Positions 24,715 to 36,563 of a stretch of 64,000 nucleotides of DNA are shown piece by piece (within the stretch, counting starts at the first letter, position 1; every line of letters begins with the position of its first letter). Location of the stretch: contig CM034308.1 of the NCBI GenBank assembly GCA_019925795.1, positions 1,302,001 through 1,366,000 of the forward strand. Reading direction: 5' to 3'. Source of the DNA: Dendrobium chrysotoxum (taxonomy: Eukaryota; Streptophyta; Magnoliopsida; Asparagales; Orchidaceae). The notes under the pieces are model-generated. The model saw only the letters and a list, made by a program, of their open reading frames with translations, did no database searches and was not told where the DNA came from. The position numbers and the translations under genes are program-made.

Positions 24715-27700
24715 ATGGCTGACCAAGACTCCTCCTCAGCCATTCCTCCAGCCTCCTCACTGTCCGCCTCGATGGAAGAATTCACTATCCCTGCTCCTCT
24801 AAAGTTTCTTATATCCAATCTTAAGCTCATAGTTAGCCTACAGCTTAACAATGAAAACTATGCCATTTGGATCTTGCATATATACAAAAATTTTTCGGCT
24901 AATGGGTTTGAAGGATATCTTATCGGACATCAAGCTTGTCCCAATGTACCTTCTACTCACCCCGACCACCGCCTGTGGCACCTCATTGATCAAAACTAGG
25001 GGTGTCAATTCGGGTTGACGGGTCGGGTTCGGGTCGAACCCGACTTGACCCGGACATAAACGGGTCAACCCGAACCCGACCCGTTTAGGTAAACGGGTCA
25101 GAAAATTAAACCCGGACCTGACCCGCGAACCCGTTTGACTAGGCAGACTCGATCAGCCAGCGCGGAGAGGCAGTGCCGGAGACGGTGCGGACTCGATCAA
25201 CCAGCAGTCCAGCGCGGCTGCGCGGGCGGTGTGCTGAGGAGCGAAGTCGGTGCTGCGGTGCCGCCGTGCAGGTGCGTAAGTTGGGCAGACTACGAGTCGA
25301 CGACGCGACGTCCGGTGCGAACTGCGGTAGTGCGGTGTCGCGGGATAGCCACTAGGCTAGCAGCGGACTGAGCGGAGCACAGGAGCAGACGTCCGGACTC
25401 CCTCGAGGCTCGTGCACGACGTCCAAATGTCGCGGGAAAAATTAAAAACAGGCGGAGTGCAGAGGAGCGAAGTCGGGTTACCGGGTCAGCCTCGGGTCAA
25501 TTTCGAGTTACCGGGTTGACCCGGACCCGACCCGTTTAATAAACGGGTCAAAAATTGAGACCCGAACCCGACCCGTTTGTTAAACGGGTCAACCCTAACC
25601 CGGATTTTTCGGGTCGGGTTCGGGTCGGGTTGTCGGGTCGGGTCAATAATTGACACCCCTAATCAAAACCTTGTCTCCACCCTACTCTCCACTATTTCTC
25701 CCTCGGTTTATGCCATACATTCTCCATCTCTCCACTGCTCATGACATCTGGCTTACACTGGCGAATCGTCTTCAACCTACTAATAGATCACGGGTGATCT
25801 AGAACTTCACAACATACAAATGAGGGACAATACAATGAACCAATACCTTGCTCAAATCAAAACTTTGGTTGATAATATTGCAGCTGTAGATTCCCGTGTT
25901 GATTCTGAGGACAACAAACATTCCTTAATGGCAAAGGAATCTCCCACCAATTCAGTTGCCCATATACTCTAAAGCAAAACGGACTAGCTGAACGAAAACT
26001 TTGCCGCCTATTGGAAACCACCATGACCCTTCTTCATGTCGCTCACCTACCTCCACATTTTTGGGCCAAGGCACTACTTACATCAAACTACCTAATTAAC
26101 CGTCTACCTTCCAAAGCTTGCAACTCCCAAATCTCTTTCCAACTCACCCACGGTCATCTCCCCTCCTACGACCACCTCAAGACTTTCGGCTATCTCTGCT
26201 TTCCTAAGCTTCGTCCCTTAACCTCCAACAAACTTAACCCATGCTCCCAAGAATGTATATTCCTCAGCTACTCTTCTTCATATAAGGGCTATCACTACTG
26301 CAACCTTAAAACTAATAAAATACACATTTCCCGGCATGTCATTTTCCACGAACAAACCTTCCCATATCAATCCCAAGCTTCCCCTCCCCAACCTTCTCAA
26401 CCGTCCCCAACTTCATCTCCTCTCATGCTAATTCCCACATCCACTATACCTCCTCCCCTTACACCACTATATACTACAAACCAACCCATTGCATTAGCTC
26501 CTACAAGTTTCAATTCCTTCCAAACCGCACCACCCGTTACTCAATCTCCTTCACATATCAGCCACTCCAACCCAACTCCTTCTCCACCTATCCCCTTACC
26601 AATTCCTACCACCCACCCCATGCAAACTCACTTCAAAATCAAACACCTTAAACAAAAACCCATCTTTGATCTATTGGCCACCACTCAATCACCTCTCACA
26701 CCCTCAACTAACAACAAAGCTGTCAAACTACAACAGTGGCGTACAGCCATGTCAAATGAATTTCTTACTCTTAAGAAACAGGGAACTTGGTTTCTCACTC
26801 CAGCTCCACCAAACACCCCTATTTTAGGATGTCGTTGGACATATAAAACTAAGCTCCGACCCGACGATCAGATTGAGAACCATAAAGCTCGCTTAGTAGC
26901 TCAAGATTTCACTCAAGAGTACAGTGTCAACTACAAGGGGACCATTAGCCTAGTTGCCAAAATACCTAAGATTCGCATCCTACTCATCATTTCAAACCAA
27001 CGCAAATGGCCTGTTCTACAATTTGACATCTCCAATGCTTTTTTACATAGTGATCTACCTGAGGAGGTCTACATGAAACAACCATAAGGCTTCATCGATA
27101 ACCAATTTCTAGACTATGTTTGCAAGCTGCACAAATCTCTATATGGACTCAAACAGTCTCCAAGACAGTGGTTCAACAAATTCACTTCCTTCCTCCTTGA
27201 GTTCGGTTTCACATTTAGTAAGTTTGATCCCTCCCTACTTCTCTACTTACATGATGACATATGATTGTATCTACTCATTTATGTAGATGATCTGCTACTC
27301 ACCGGCAACAACCATAACACCATTCAACAACTTCTTCTCAAATTACAATTAGCATTCTCTCTCAAACAGCTTGGCTTGGTTTCAACATTTCTTGGCATTC
27401 AAGTTCAACACACTGAAATAGGATTCTTCCTGCACCAGTCACACTATGCCCGTGAACTACTACATACCTCATGCTTCTCTACCTGCAAACTAGTGCCCAC
27501 CCCATTAGCTCTTAAACCATCACAGTGTCACCAAGTTGATCATCCATTTGCCAATCCCACGTTATATCATAAGCTCATCGGATCACTCCAGTACCTCACA
27601 ATTACCAGACCCGACATTGTGTTTGCGACAAATCACATTTGTCAAAACATGCATAACCCCATCAATAAACATTATCAGTTTCTCAAACGCCTCCTCCGCT

Positions 27701-28015
27701 GTGTTAAAGACATGCAACATTTCAGTCTTCCCTTCACCCACACCGAGCTTCAACTTCGAACATTCATGGATGCGGATTGGGCAGCTGACCGAACTGATCA
27801 CAAATCAGTGACAAGTTTTTGCTCTTTTCTTGGCAGTAATCTTGTTTCATGACAAGTTAAAAAGTAAGCCATAATCGCCAAATCTTCTACCGAAGTAAAA
27901 TACCATGCTCCATCCTTCGCCACCTCAGATGTTATCTGGCTTCGTCGACTGTTGGCTAAATTTTAGGTAGTACCAACCACACCAACTCCAATATATTGTG
28001 ACAACACCTCGGTAA
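24715..28015 (+). pseudogene. Copia D gag-pol with hAT insertion and internal deletion
   Basis: Gag starts at 24715 (MADQDSSSAIPPASS) and is interrupted at LWHLIDQN by the hAT-like element 24997-25661. At about 25912-25930 the frame jumps from gag (IKTLVDNIAAVDSRVDSED) to mid-integrase (NGKGISHQFSCPYTPKQNGL across a frameshift). The gag C-terminus, zinc knuckle, protease and integrase N-terminus are missing. A long frame at 26011-27087 covers integrase C-terminus and RT (ILGCRWTYKTKLRPDDQIEN) and ends at a premature TAA after EEVYMKQP. RT continues at 27265 with YVDDLLLTGN. RNase H stops at YCDNTSVMAL near 28015, fused directly to LTR sequence, so its end and the polypurine tract are lost. 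Confidence 0.9.
24997..25661 (+). mobile_element. hAT-like element of the TAGGGGTGTCAA family, copy 2
   Basis: Perfect 12-bp inverted ends TAGGGGTGTCAA and TTGACACCCCTA with the perfect 8-bp target duplication ATCAAAAC (24989-24996 and 25662-25669). Subterminal regions are dense in CGGGTC and GACCCG. The interior (25135-25480) is GC- and CpG-rich, with no recognised protein and no obvious similarity to the interior of copy 1. Confidence 0.95.
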
Positions 28016-28020
28016 TGGCA

Positions 28021-28084
28021 CTACAGGCTCCACATTCCTTGCCATCTACGGACTACATATATTTCCTTTTCCCTCTCACATGTT

Positions 28085-28118
<34 letters not shown>
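28021..28118 (+). repeat. Copia D 3' LTR, left part
   Basis: CTACAGGCTCCACATTC through TTTCCTTTTCCCTCTCACATGTTAT matches 24471-24553 of the 5' LTR, with a short internal deletion. It runs into (TA)n, where the 9.7-kb insertion block starts. Confidence 0.8.
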
Positions 28119-28122
<4 letters not shown>

Positions 28123-28801
28123 CTACCACTACAGGAAAACTCATTGTTACCGGCGAACGAAATCCGTCGGTAACAATGAAAATCCGCCGGAAATATACGG
28201 TTTCCGGCGGATTTCTGACGGAACTCTGTCCGACGGTAATTCGCGCGTCGGAAATAGAATACCGACGGATAAAATCCGTCGGTAATATTTCCGGCGGATT
28301 TTTCGGCATATTTTTGACGAAAAATAACAAAAAAACAACGTTATTATGTTATTAGTTTCCGGCGTATGATCCGCTGGTATTGCCGGTGGAAATATCCGTC
28401 GGTAATACCGGCGGATTATACGCCGCAACAAACCGACGTTACTATTACCGTCAGACTTTCCGGCGGACTAATCGCCAGAAATGTCCGGTGCATAATCCGC
28501 CAGAAAGTTCGATATATCGTATTACCGACACCATTTCCGGCGGATAATCCGCCGGAAACCTGTAGCATTGACAAAAAAATATTCTTCCCTCTAAAATTGG
28601 ATTTCCACAACCTGCAAACAAAACATATACAAAACAGATATACACAATGATGTCCACAACACAATAGACAATACACTATATAAATAATGTAACAATGTTC
28701 AAAACACATACTCAATAGATGCAAATATCCACAATTATATTACAAAACATGTCCAAAACATAAATATAAATGTCCACATCCATAAAATGAATAAAAAATA
28801 T

Positions 28802-29735
28802 CTAGTCTGAATCCGTTTCCTCCTCAGCTGCTGTACTCTTCCCACTGCTCATCTGCTCCCTCATCCTTTGCATTTCTTCTAACATTTGAGTTTGTTGGAT
28901 TTGCATCTGCTGCTGTATCTCCATCTGCTGCTGCATTTGCATCTGCCAATCAGCTTGGGCTTTTCGTACCTGTTCTAGCTCAGCTGTAAGGGTAGTTATC
29001 TGCTGGGTATATAAAGACTCCTAGGTACTAGATGAAAAACTGCAGCCACTAGATGTCTGCCCTTCATATGCAGAAGCCTGCGAGCCTAACCCGTACACTC
29101 TGCCGTGCTGCATTCCTCCTACCGCTTGTGACCAAGTGCGGTAGTCAGAATATTCAGTTGATCCACCAGAAGAACCTTCACCTGCTGCAGTTTGGCTCTC
29201 TCAAATTCGTGTATACTCCTCCTATGAAAGTGAATAAAGAATTAAGCAAATTTTAGATAACATTACAAAAATTGAACTTATATACTTACAAAGGCTTTCC
29301 TCGCACGCTCGTCAACCCATCGCTGGTCCTCCTGTCGCTTGTGGGTATGACTATGTAATTCAACAGGAGTAGGTTCTCTACCCCCAACACCGCTTTCTGT
29401 AACATACATATATTAGTATTCTTATTAAAGAAAATTATTAAAAGATTTTAAAATTTCTTACCAGACGTCTTCTGTGCTCAGTATTTGGAACAGAACCCCC
29501 AGTATGAAGGAAACTGCCCAAGCCCCCAACATCAGAAGCTCTGTTCTGTCTGTTTTGATCCCTCTTCTTACTATAGTTTGGGCTACTCCAAGCAGCGCTC
29601 AACTCTGCCCATACACTCTCAGCCGTCCAAAGTGGTCGCTGGCCTGACTTTTTAAGATCTGTAAACATGTCTCGCATGCGATTCGAGCCACGCTTCTCAA
29701 AATTCTTTGAGTTCTGATATCCATAATATAACCTA
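28802..29735 (-). pseudogene. Plant transposase_24-type (TNPA/Ptta) gene remnant of the CACTA element
   Basis: Minus-strand exons read in order: 29677-29465 (ESVWAELSAAWSSPNYSKKR, DQNRQNRASDVGGLGSFLHT, GGSVPNTEHRRRL); about 29395-29290 (VGGREPTPVELHSHTHKRQE, DQRWVDERARKAF, followed by GTAAG); and about 29240-28802 (YRTWSQAVGGMQHGRVYG, then a Gln/Met-rich coiled coil ending STAAEETDSD). This exon order and the THKRQEDQRWVDERA motif fit the plant En/Spm-associated transposase_24 family as I know it. An in-frame stop lies before ESLYTQQ, so it is broken. It was probably a DNA-binding accessory protein rather than the catalytic transposase. Confidence 0.75.
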
Positions 29736-29831
29736 CATATAATATGAATATATTAAATTTATTGAAGAAATATACAAAGACTCTTAGCCTGCTCAGAAGG
29801 CAATCATTTTAATTAAGTGACCAAACCACGT

Positions 29832-30475
29832 ACTCATCCACCTGAGCATCCTTATCTCTACAACACTTAACCTAATATTATGCTTCTCTTCTAACGGCCA
29901 ATATTCTACACCATAAAGCATTGTAAATCCAACCACCATCTTATAGAATTTCCCCTTAAGGGGCTATTTGGTATGCGGATTTCGGCCGGATTTGGGCGAA
30001 ATCCATCCAAACAGCCTAAAATGCAAATCCAATTCTCACGGCAAATGAAATCTTCTCGAGACGGAAAATTCCCCTGATTCGCTCTAAATACCAGATTTCT
30101 GAAATTCCACTGACCATGGGAGTCCATCTCCCTGCTCTTAGACATTCCTACGAAAGCTACGTTGTAAATCTGGATTTTCTAATGGCCAATATTCTACACC
30201 ATACTGCATGGGTTGGTTTGGTTGGTCAAATCCCTCTCCTTGCCCTAGACCCACTTAAATAAACTCTCCAAATAGTTTTCAGGATTTAACCCCCTTAGGA
30301 TTTGGTAAATTATTTAGTAAATCCAGATTTAGAGAATTTACAAAATTTTTCTTAAATGAAATCATAGGTTCTTCCAAACAGCCCCTAAGCTTGAGGGGGA
30401 CTTTTCTATCACACAACAAGCCCAATGCATTCCTCCACTTCAACAATCCAATTTGAATTCTACTAATAATATCAC
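29832..30475 (-). mobile_element. RTE-type LINE fragment split by a MITE
   Basis: CACCTGAGCATCC through GGCCAATATTCTACACCATA, then GAGGGGGACTTTTCTATCAC and CATTCCTCCACTTCAAC, match the RTE at 63300-63530 in the same orientation. The MITE at 29961-30385 separates the two halves. Confidence 0.8.
29961..30385. mobile_element. MITE with GGGGCTRTTTGG ends
   Basis: The ends GGGGCTATTTGG and CCAAACAGCCCC are inverted repeats and sit inside the RTE fragment. The target duplication is short or degraded (TAAG on both sides), so the superfamily is not clear. An internal stretch near 30177-30205 (TTCTAATGGCCAATATTCTACACCAT) repeats text of the flanking RTE. Confidence 0.65.
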
Positions 30476-30499
30476 ATAAGGGTACAATCTAGTAAGAAC

Positions 30500-30800
30500 A
30501 TCCATGACTAAAGAAAAGAGAGTGTTACCTCCACACCAAGGAACGTTGTCGAAGGAGCGAAACCGTGTTCGATTCCGAAGGAACGTCGTCGAAGGAGCGA
30601 AACCTAGCTGCGAAGGAGCGAAACCAGCGACGAAGGAACGTCGTCGGAGTGTCGTCGGAGCGTCGCCGGAGAAGGAGAGCCCGCCGGCGTCGAAGGAAAG
30701 GAATTCGTCGTCGGAGTGGAATGCGTCGTCGGAGCGAATCGAACACAGAAAAGCCGAACGAGACGAGAATGAGGAACCAAGCGCGGGATGGCTCGAAATA
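30500..30800. repeat. CGTCG-rich short repeat zone in the CACTA element
   Basis: Repeated GAAGGAGCGAAACC and CGTCGTCGGAGCG units make all six frames fairly open. The open frames here, basic and Arg/Glu-rich, are best read as repeat artefacts next to the CACTA subterminal array. Confidence 0.55.
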
Positions 30801-31211
30801 GGGCCTTTACCGGCGGATTTTCCGGCGGATACTCCGTCGGAACGATTACCGGCGGAACATCCGCCGGTTATAGTTCGTCGAGTTTAAGTAAGCCGGTGAA
30901 AAATATGCCGGTAAGACCGCCGGTAATTTCTGGTGGCACATCCGCCGGTTATAGTTCATCGAGTTTAAGTAAGCCGGCGGAAAATACGCCAGTAAGACCG
31001 CCGGTAATTTCCGGCAGATATTGCGTCGAAAAATGAAACTTTTCCTGCGCAATTGCGACGTATTATCCGCCGGTATATAAGCGACGGATAATCCGCCGAC
31101 AATTCCGTCACACAATTACCGGCGATGAATCCGCCGGGAATTGCATCGCTAGTTTCCAGCGGATACTATCCGCCGGAAATTCCGTCGGTAACAGACAGTT
31201 TTCCTGTAGTG

Positions 31212-32181
31212 TACTACTACTATAAAAGTGGCTTGAAATTCCACCCATATTCGATCCTTGCATTTCACTTTATTTCTTCAAATATTATCATAACCCTTCA
31301 TTATATTAGCTTCACATTAATTATAAAATTAAAATTTTGTATACAAAAGTGTTTTTAGTTTCTTATAAACAAAATTATAACCATTCATTTAATTCTTATT
31401 ATTTTAAATCACAACAATTCAAATTTATTTATTTCAATTTAATTAGATTTTAAATAAAAATATATAAATAAAAATATAATAATTAAGAAATTAATTACAT
31501 TAATTTTTTATTTTTAAAATACCTTACAAAAGTTTAATGGTTATTATAAAATAAGTTTAAATTAAGAATGTAATAATTAATTAATTAATTACTTCAATTT
31601 TTTTATTTTTAAAATATTAGTTTTGAAACTTACGAAAGTTTAATAGTTTATAAAAAATAAATATCAATTAATGAATTATAATTCAAGCTTCTTATCAATT
31701 ATCAATATTTTAAATTTTATATTCTTTAATTATGATAGTTTTACATGAATTATCAAAATTTAAAATATTATAAACATTAATTATATTTTTTTACTACTAT
31801 TATGAAAATGATTTGTATTTTTTTAAATAAAATTCTGATCATTCATTTTACTCTTATTAGTTTAAGTCTCAATTATTCAAATTTATATATTTCAATTTAA
31901 TTAGGCTTTAAATAAAAAATTTAAATAATAATGAAATAATTAGTTAGTTAATTATTTTAAAATTTTAGTTTTTAAAATATCAGTTCGTAAACTTTCTTAA
32001 GAAGCTTAATAGTTATTAAGAAATAATATATTATATATATACTAGATACTACTATTATAAAAGTGGGTTGAGTTTCTTCCCAAAAAAAATTCTTACTATT
32101 TTTTAATTTTTATTATTTTAAATCTCAACCATTTAAATTTATTCATTTCAATTTAATTATATTTTATATAAAAATATATAA

Positions 32182-32216
<35 letters not shown>

Positions 32217-34049
32217 AATATTTAATTTTTAAAATGTAACTTAAAAAAGTTTAATAATATTTAAAGAATAAATATCAATTAATAATTTATTAATTAATTA
32301 TTTATTTTAAAATTTTTAAATTTCAAAATGAATATTCTGAAACTTACAAAAGTTTAATAGTCATCATGAAATAAATGTCAATTAATAAATTAAAATGCTA
32401 GCTACACATCAATTTTCAAGATTTTAAATTTGTATTCATTAATTACATTAACTTCACATCAATTATCAATATTTAAAATTTTGTATATAAAAATGGCTCA
32501 TGTTTCTTCTAAATAAAATCTTAAATATTCATTTAATTCATATTAATTTAAATCTTAATAATTCAAATTTATTCATTTTAATTTAATTAGATTTTAAATA
32601 AAAAATCTAAATAATAATATAATAAATTATAAATTCATTATTTTAATTTTTTTATCATTGAAATAACTTGTAGAAGTTTAAAGGTTATTGAGAAATAAAT
32701 GTTAATTAATAGTGTAATAATTAATTAATTACTACCTTTAAATTTTTTAAATTCAAAATGTTAATTTTGAAACTTCTACAAGTTTAATAGTTTTTAAACA
32801 ATAAATGTAAATTAATGAATTATAATTCTAGCTTCATATCAGTTATTAAGATTTTTAATTTTGTATTCATTAATTATAATAGCTTTATATCAAGTATTAA
32901 AATTTAAAATATTGTATACATTAATTATATTTCTACGCTACTATTATAAAAGTGGTTTTAGTTTTTCCAAATAAAATCCTCAACATTCATCTAGCTCTTT
33001 TTATTTTAAATAATTAAATCTCAATCATTTCAATTTATTCATTTCAATTTAATTATATTTTAAATAAAAATTGAATTAATAATATGATAATTAATTAATT
33101 AATTACTTTAAATTTTCTATTTTTAAAATGCCAAATCTGAAACTTATAAAAGCTTAATAGTAATTTAAAAATAAATGTCAATTAATAAATTACAATGGTA
33201 GTTTCACATCAATTATCAAAATTTTGAAAGTTGTTTTAATTAGCTATTATAGCTTAACATCAATTATCAATATTTAAAATTTTGTATACATTAATTATAT
33301 TTAATTATTTATATAATTTGAATTATAAAAATTACATTCAATATTGATTTTTTAAATTCCATTGTAGATAATTTATATACTTTTTAAATTCTAAAGATCT
33401 TTAATGTAATTTATTAATTAATTATAATATAATAATTAGCTCAATACTTAATTTAAAATTTTTAATTTTGAATGTAATTTATTATTTAATTATAACAATA
33501 ATTAGCTATATAATTAATTTAAAATTTTCATTTTTGAACTTTTGATTTTAAAAGTTTGAGCATTTTAATATTTATTAAAAAATAAGTACTAATTAATGTA
33601 ATATATTATTAATTAATTTATTATATTATATTTTTAATAATTATGATGAAAATTTATTATTTTAATATTCTAAGATTTTAAATTTCATTAAATTATTAAT
33701 TTTTTATTTTTATCATTTTCAACGAGCCATTCATATTCATATCTAAAAAGAGTAATGATATTAAAAATACATTATAAGTGTCCAATAAATTCAAATTTCT
33801 CCTTTAGAATTTTAAATTGTAACAATTCAATATAAGAAAAATAATATTCTATCAAATTAGCTTTTTTAAATTATCAAAAATTAACCTAAAACCATTAAAC
33901 ATACCCCCATATTCTTCCCATTCATCTTATTCGTCTCTTATTATATCTCTGTAAATTCTCTTTTATTTTTTTCTTTAAGTTTCAAATTGAACCAAGCATG
34001 AGATCACTTCTTAAAGCCTGTAGTTGAATTTATAATATCTAAGAACTCT
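31212..34049. repeat. AT-rich degenerate tandem repeat block
   Basis: A motif consisting of TATAAAAGTGG or a variant, then TTTCTTCYAAATAAAAT, then TTCATTTCAATTTAATTA and TTTTAAATAAAAA, recurs with starts near 31215, 31340, 31790, 32045, 32480 and 32935. Several spacings are about 430-470 bp, others shorter. No coding capacity. The block flanks the CACTA element directly: the same TACTAC text lies on both sides, showing CACTA inserted into this block. Confidence 0.6.
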
Positions 34050-34064
34050 CACTCATTCTCTATT

Positions 34065-36548
34065 ATTATTATTATTATTTTTTTGGGAAACCCCTCGGTG
34101 GGGGCCTACGTGTTAATTAAGGTAAAATTACAAGGTCCTTAAAGGGCCCTCAAGCTCACTTCTGCTCACAAGAGCTACAAAAAGAATAAAAAAAAAAAAA
34201 AAACCTAGGAGCTCGAGGTCCCTGCTAAAGAAACAGTACAAAATAACCTAGGGACATTCTACGGTGCACAAGATCAAGCACCCAAAAAGAGAGAGCAGTC
34301 CAAAACGGAATGATCCAAACCTGCATCTCAACCAAAATCAAATCTATGCAATTGCACATATACCTGGCTAACGCCAAAGTGGCCTTCCAGATCAAAAACA
34401 AAAATGGGGAACTGATCTTCCAATCCAAGAAGTAAACGGTAAAACAATTACCAGGCATAAAAGAACCCTGCAAAAAAAAGGGAGCACAACCTGCAAAAGG
34501 AGGATAACAGCAAACCAGAAAAGAAAAAAAAAGGTCAACTAGCAAAGCCAGCCAAGCACGGCAGGGGGAAATAAGACATCAATGATGATTAGTAAAAAAC
34601 CAACAAAACTAGGACTAAGCTAACAAAGTAATCAGTGAAAAGAAAAGAAACAGGGACCAGCAGGGGTGCTGGAGTAAATACCAACCCAAGCACCAACAGA
34701 CACAGCCACCCAAGCTCCGATTCCAACACCAACACTACCAAACCAAAAATCTCAAAGGTACAGCACAGAAAACTCCAGCAATACATGATCTCAACTAAAT
34801 AAATCTCACACAACCAGAAACGCACCAGCATAAAATAGCAAACAAGCACCGATCAACATAAGAGCCAAAAAAGAGGGAAGAGATAATGAAATAAATACAC
34901 ATAATCAACTCAGCACAACAGCTGCAATACAACAGCACAAGAAGAAATTGAGCAACCAACCACACAGCTAATACAACAATAACCAAAATTAATGAACCAA
35001 ATAGGGGAAACCAATTTTATCCAAATGTAATAACCCATGAAGAGGAGCAGGGATAGCAGAACCAATGTCAGTGAAGCAGTTCAGCTGGCAGCCCCACCGA
35101 GCTAGCCAAGCCGCACACTCATTAGCATACTTACAAATGGGGCTAAACGAATAATTAAGGGATAGCAGCAGAGATTTAATCTCTCTAATCTTATAATAAA
35201 GAGCAGAATAGCACACCGAATCCCCCTCCATCAAGATAGAATTAAAGTTAAAACCAGAATTAGCCTCAATTAGTAAATTATCAAGATCAAGAGAAATACA
35301 CACCTGAATGCCATAAAGAATAGCAGAGGTGATAGCCATGCAATCATTACCCTGACTAATCGGACCAGCAAAAGCAAATAGAAGATGACCATTATTATCT
35401 CTAATAGTGCCACCACAGCCCCCAACATTATCATAGTAACACCCATCCACATTTAACTTAATGAAATCCTTAGGAGGCTTAATCCACAGGGTACAGGAAA
35501 CATAAGGGTCATCATTCAAAGACAGGCCCAACTCTTTCCCAACAAAGAGATAATTTTTGAAGTTCTTAAAGGACATTAACTTCGCAGACTTGAGGGCACA
35601 AATTTTGTCTTTGACCCGCTGAATCACATTAAGATGGTTCATTTTGACATTGTTAAAAATAGAGTTGTTTCTTTCCAGCCAAATAAACCAAAGAATAATG
35701 CAAGGAATAACATTACGGATATGCCCTTTAGACTTAGTGAACCAAGCATTCAGTAAAGACTTAAGAGACAGTTTACTATTAAAACAGTTCAACCGAAAAA
35801 TATCATCAAAATACACTCAAGTACGGACAACCACAGGGCCAGAGACAAAAACATGATGCATGCTCTCAATATGGTAACAACATTGGCATTTGGAGGCCAT
35901 TTTGAAACCTTTTTTAACCAGATTATCATCCGTAGCTAAATACTTATGTAAGGTTCTCCAAACAAAAACAAAGATAATAGAAGGAATACTTTTATGCCAA
36001 ATGCAAGAAAAACTACTATCAACATTTTTTTTAGTACGACAAGCATGCCAAGCATCTTTCAAGTAGAAGTTGCCATCTTTAGAGAAATCACATAAAATAA
36101 TGTCCTTAGAGCCAACAATAATAGGAAAATTAGAAATATGTTGGATGATGTGTTGGGGAATACTAAAAGCTAATTTATCACAATCCCAAGAGTGATCCTT
36201 CCAGAAATCTTTGACCTTAGCAGACGAAGTAGAAACTATGTGTAAAATAGAGTCAACAGAATGCTTATCAAGCCACCGGTCTTGCCAAAAAAAAAAATAT
36301 TACCATCACCAAGACCCCAAGAAATAGAAGGCTCCATATCCCATTTAATTTTACATAGCCGTTTCCACACTTTGGAATCACCTTGTTTAGCAACACACAT
36401 AGAAGGATGGTGAAAAGAACAATACTTAGAGTTCATAAAGTTAGCCCAAAGGCTAATATTAGAGCGAAATTTAAACCAAAGTTTACAACTAAAAGCCTTG
36501 CTAAGGTCAAAAAAATTCTTACAGCCAAGACCACCTTCCTCTATAACA
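34065..36548 (-). mobile_element. 5'-truncated plant L1 LINE
   Basis: A perfect 15-bp target duplication CACTCATTCTCTATT lies at 34050-34064 and 36549-36563. The element reads on the minus strand, its 3' end at the left with an A-rich (AAT)n tail. It keeps the end of the RT, a zinc-binding region and an RNase H-like domain. The 5' truncation and long target duplication are typical of target-primed reverse transcription. Confidence 0.95.
34989..36520 (-). pseudogene. L1 RT C-terminus, zinc-binding and RNase H-like domains
   Basis: Minus-strand order: 36520-36236 (ANFMNSKYCSFHHPS, VWKRLCKIKWDMEPSISWGLGDG), then LKDAWHACRTKK and WHKSIPSIIFVFVWRTLHKY with a CQCCYHIESMHHVF zinc-binding-like motif (36062-35817), then an intact 275-codon frame (35816-34989) with ILWFIWLERNNSIFNN and an RNase H-like domain (KLNVDGCYYDNVGGCGGTIR). 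The frame between domains is broken (36300-36240, 35820). These are the zf-RVT and RVT_3/RNase H modules of plant L1 ORF2. It is a dead copy. Confidence 0.85.
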
Positions 36549-36563
36549 CACTCATTCTCTATT

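Larger units (their letters stand above)
28127..31211 (-). mobile_element. CACTA (En/Spm) transposon relic
   Basis: Termini CACTACAGGAAAAC (28127) and GTTTTCCTGTAGTG (ending 31211) are inverted and begin with CACTA-type sequence. The 3-bp target duplication is TAC on both sides. Both subterminal zones are packed with CCGGCGGAT and ATCCGCCGG motifs, the typical transposase-binding arrays of CACTA elements. At 3085 bp it is shorter than autonomous elements. The only gene remnant is the second CACTA protein on the minus strand; no TNP2-like catalytic transposase is seen. Within it lie an RTE fragment and a MITE. Confidence 0.92.

Noticed and set aside
29906..30145. 79-codon minus-strand frame
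   Set aside because: Spans the junction of an RTE fragment and a MITE, so it is not a gene.
30504..31115. Basic repetitive open frames in the CACTA 3' region
   Set aside because: Produced by CGTCG and CCGGCGGAT subterminal repeats; present in several frames at once.
28127..31211. CRISPR-like regularly spaced palindromic repeats (CCGGCGGATT units)
   Set aside because: Plant nuclear context, irregular spacing, and CACTA termini with TAC duplication explain them as subterminal transposase-binding repeats.
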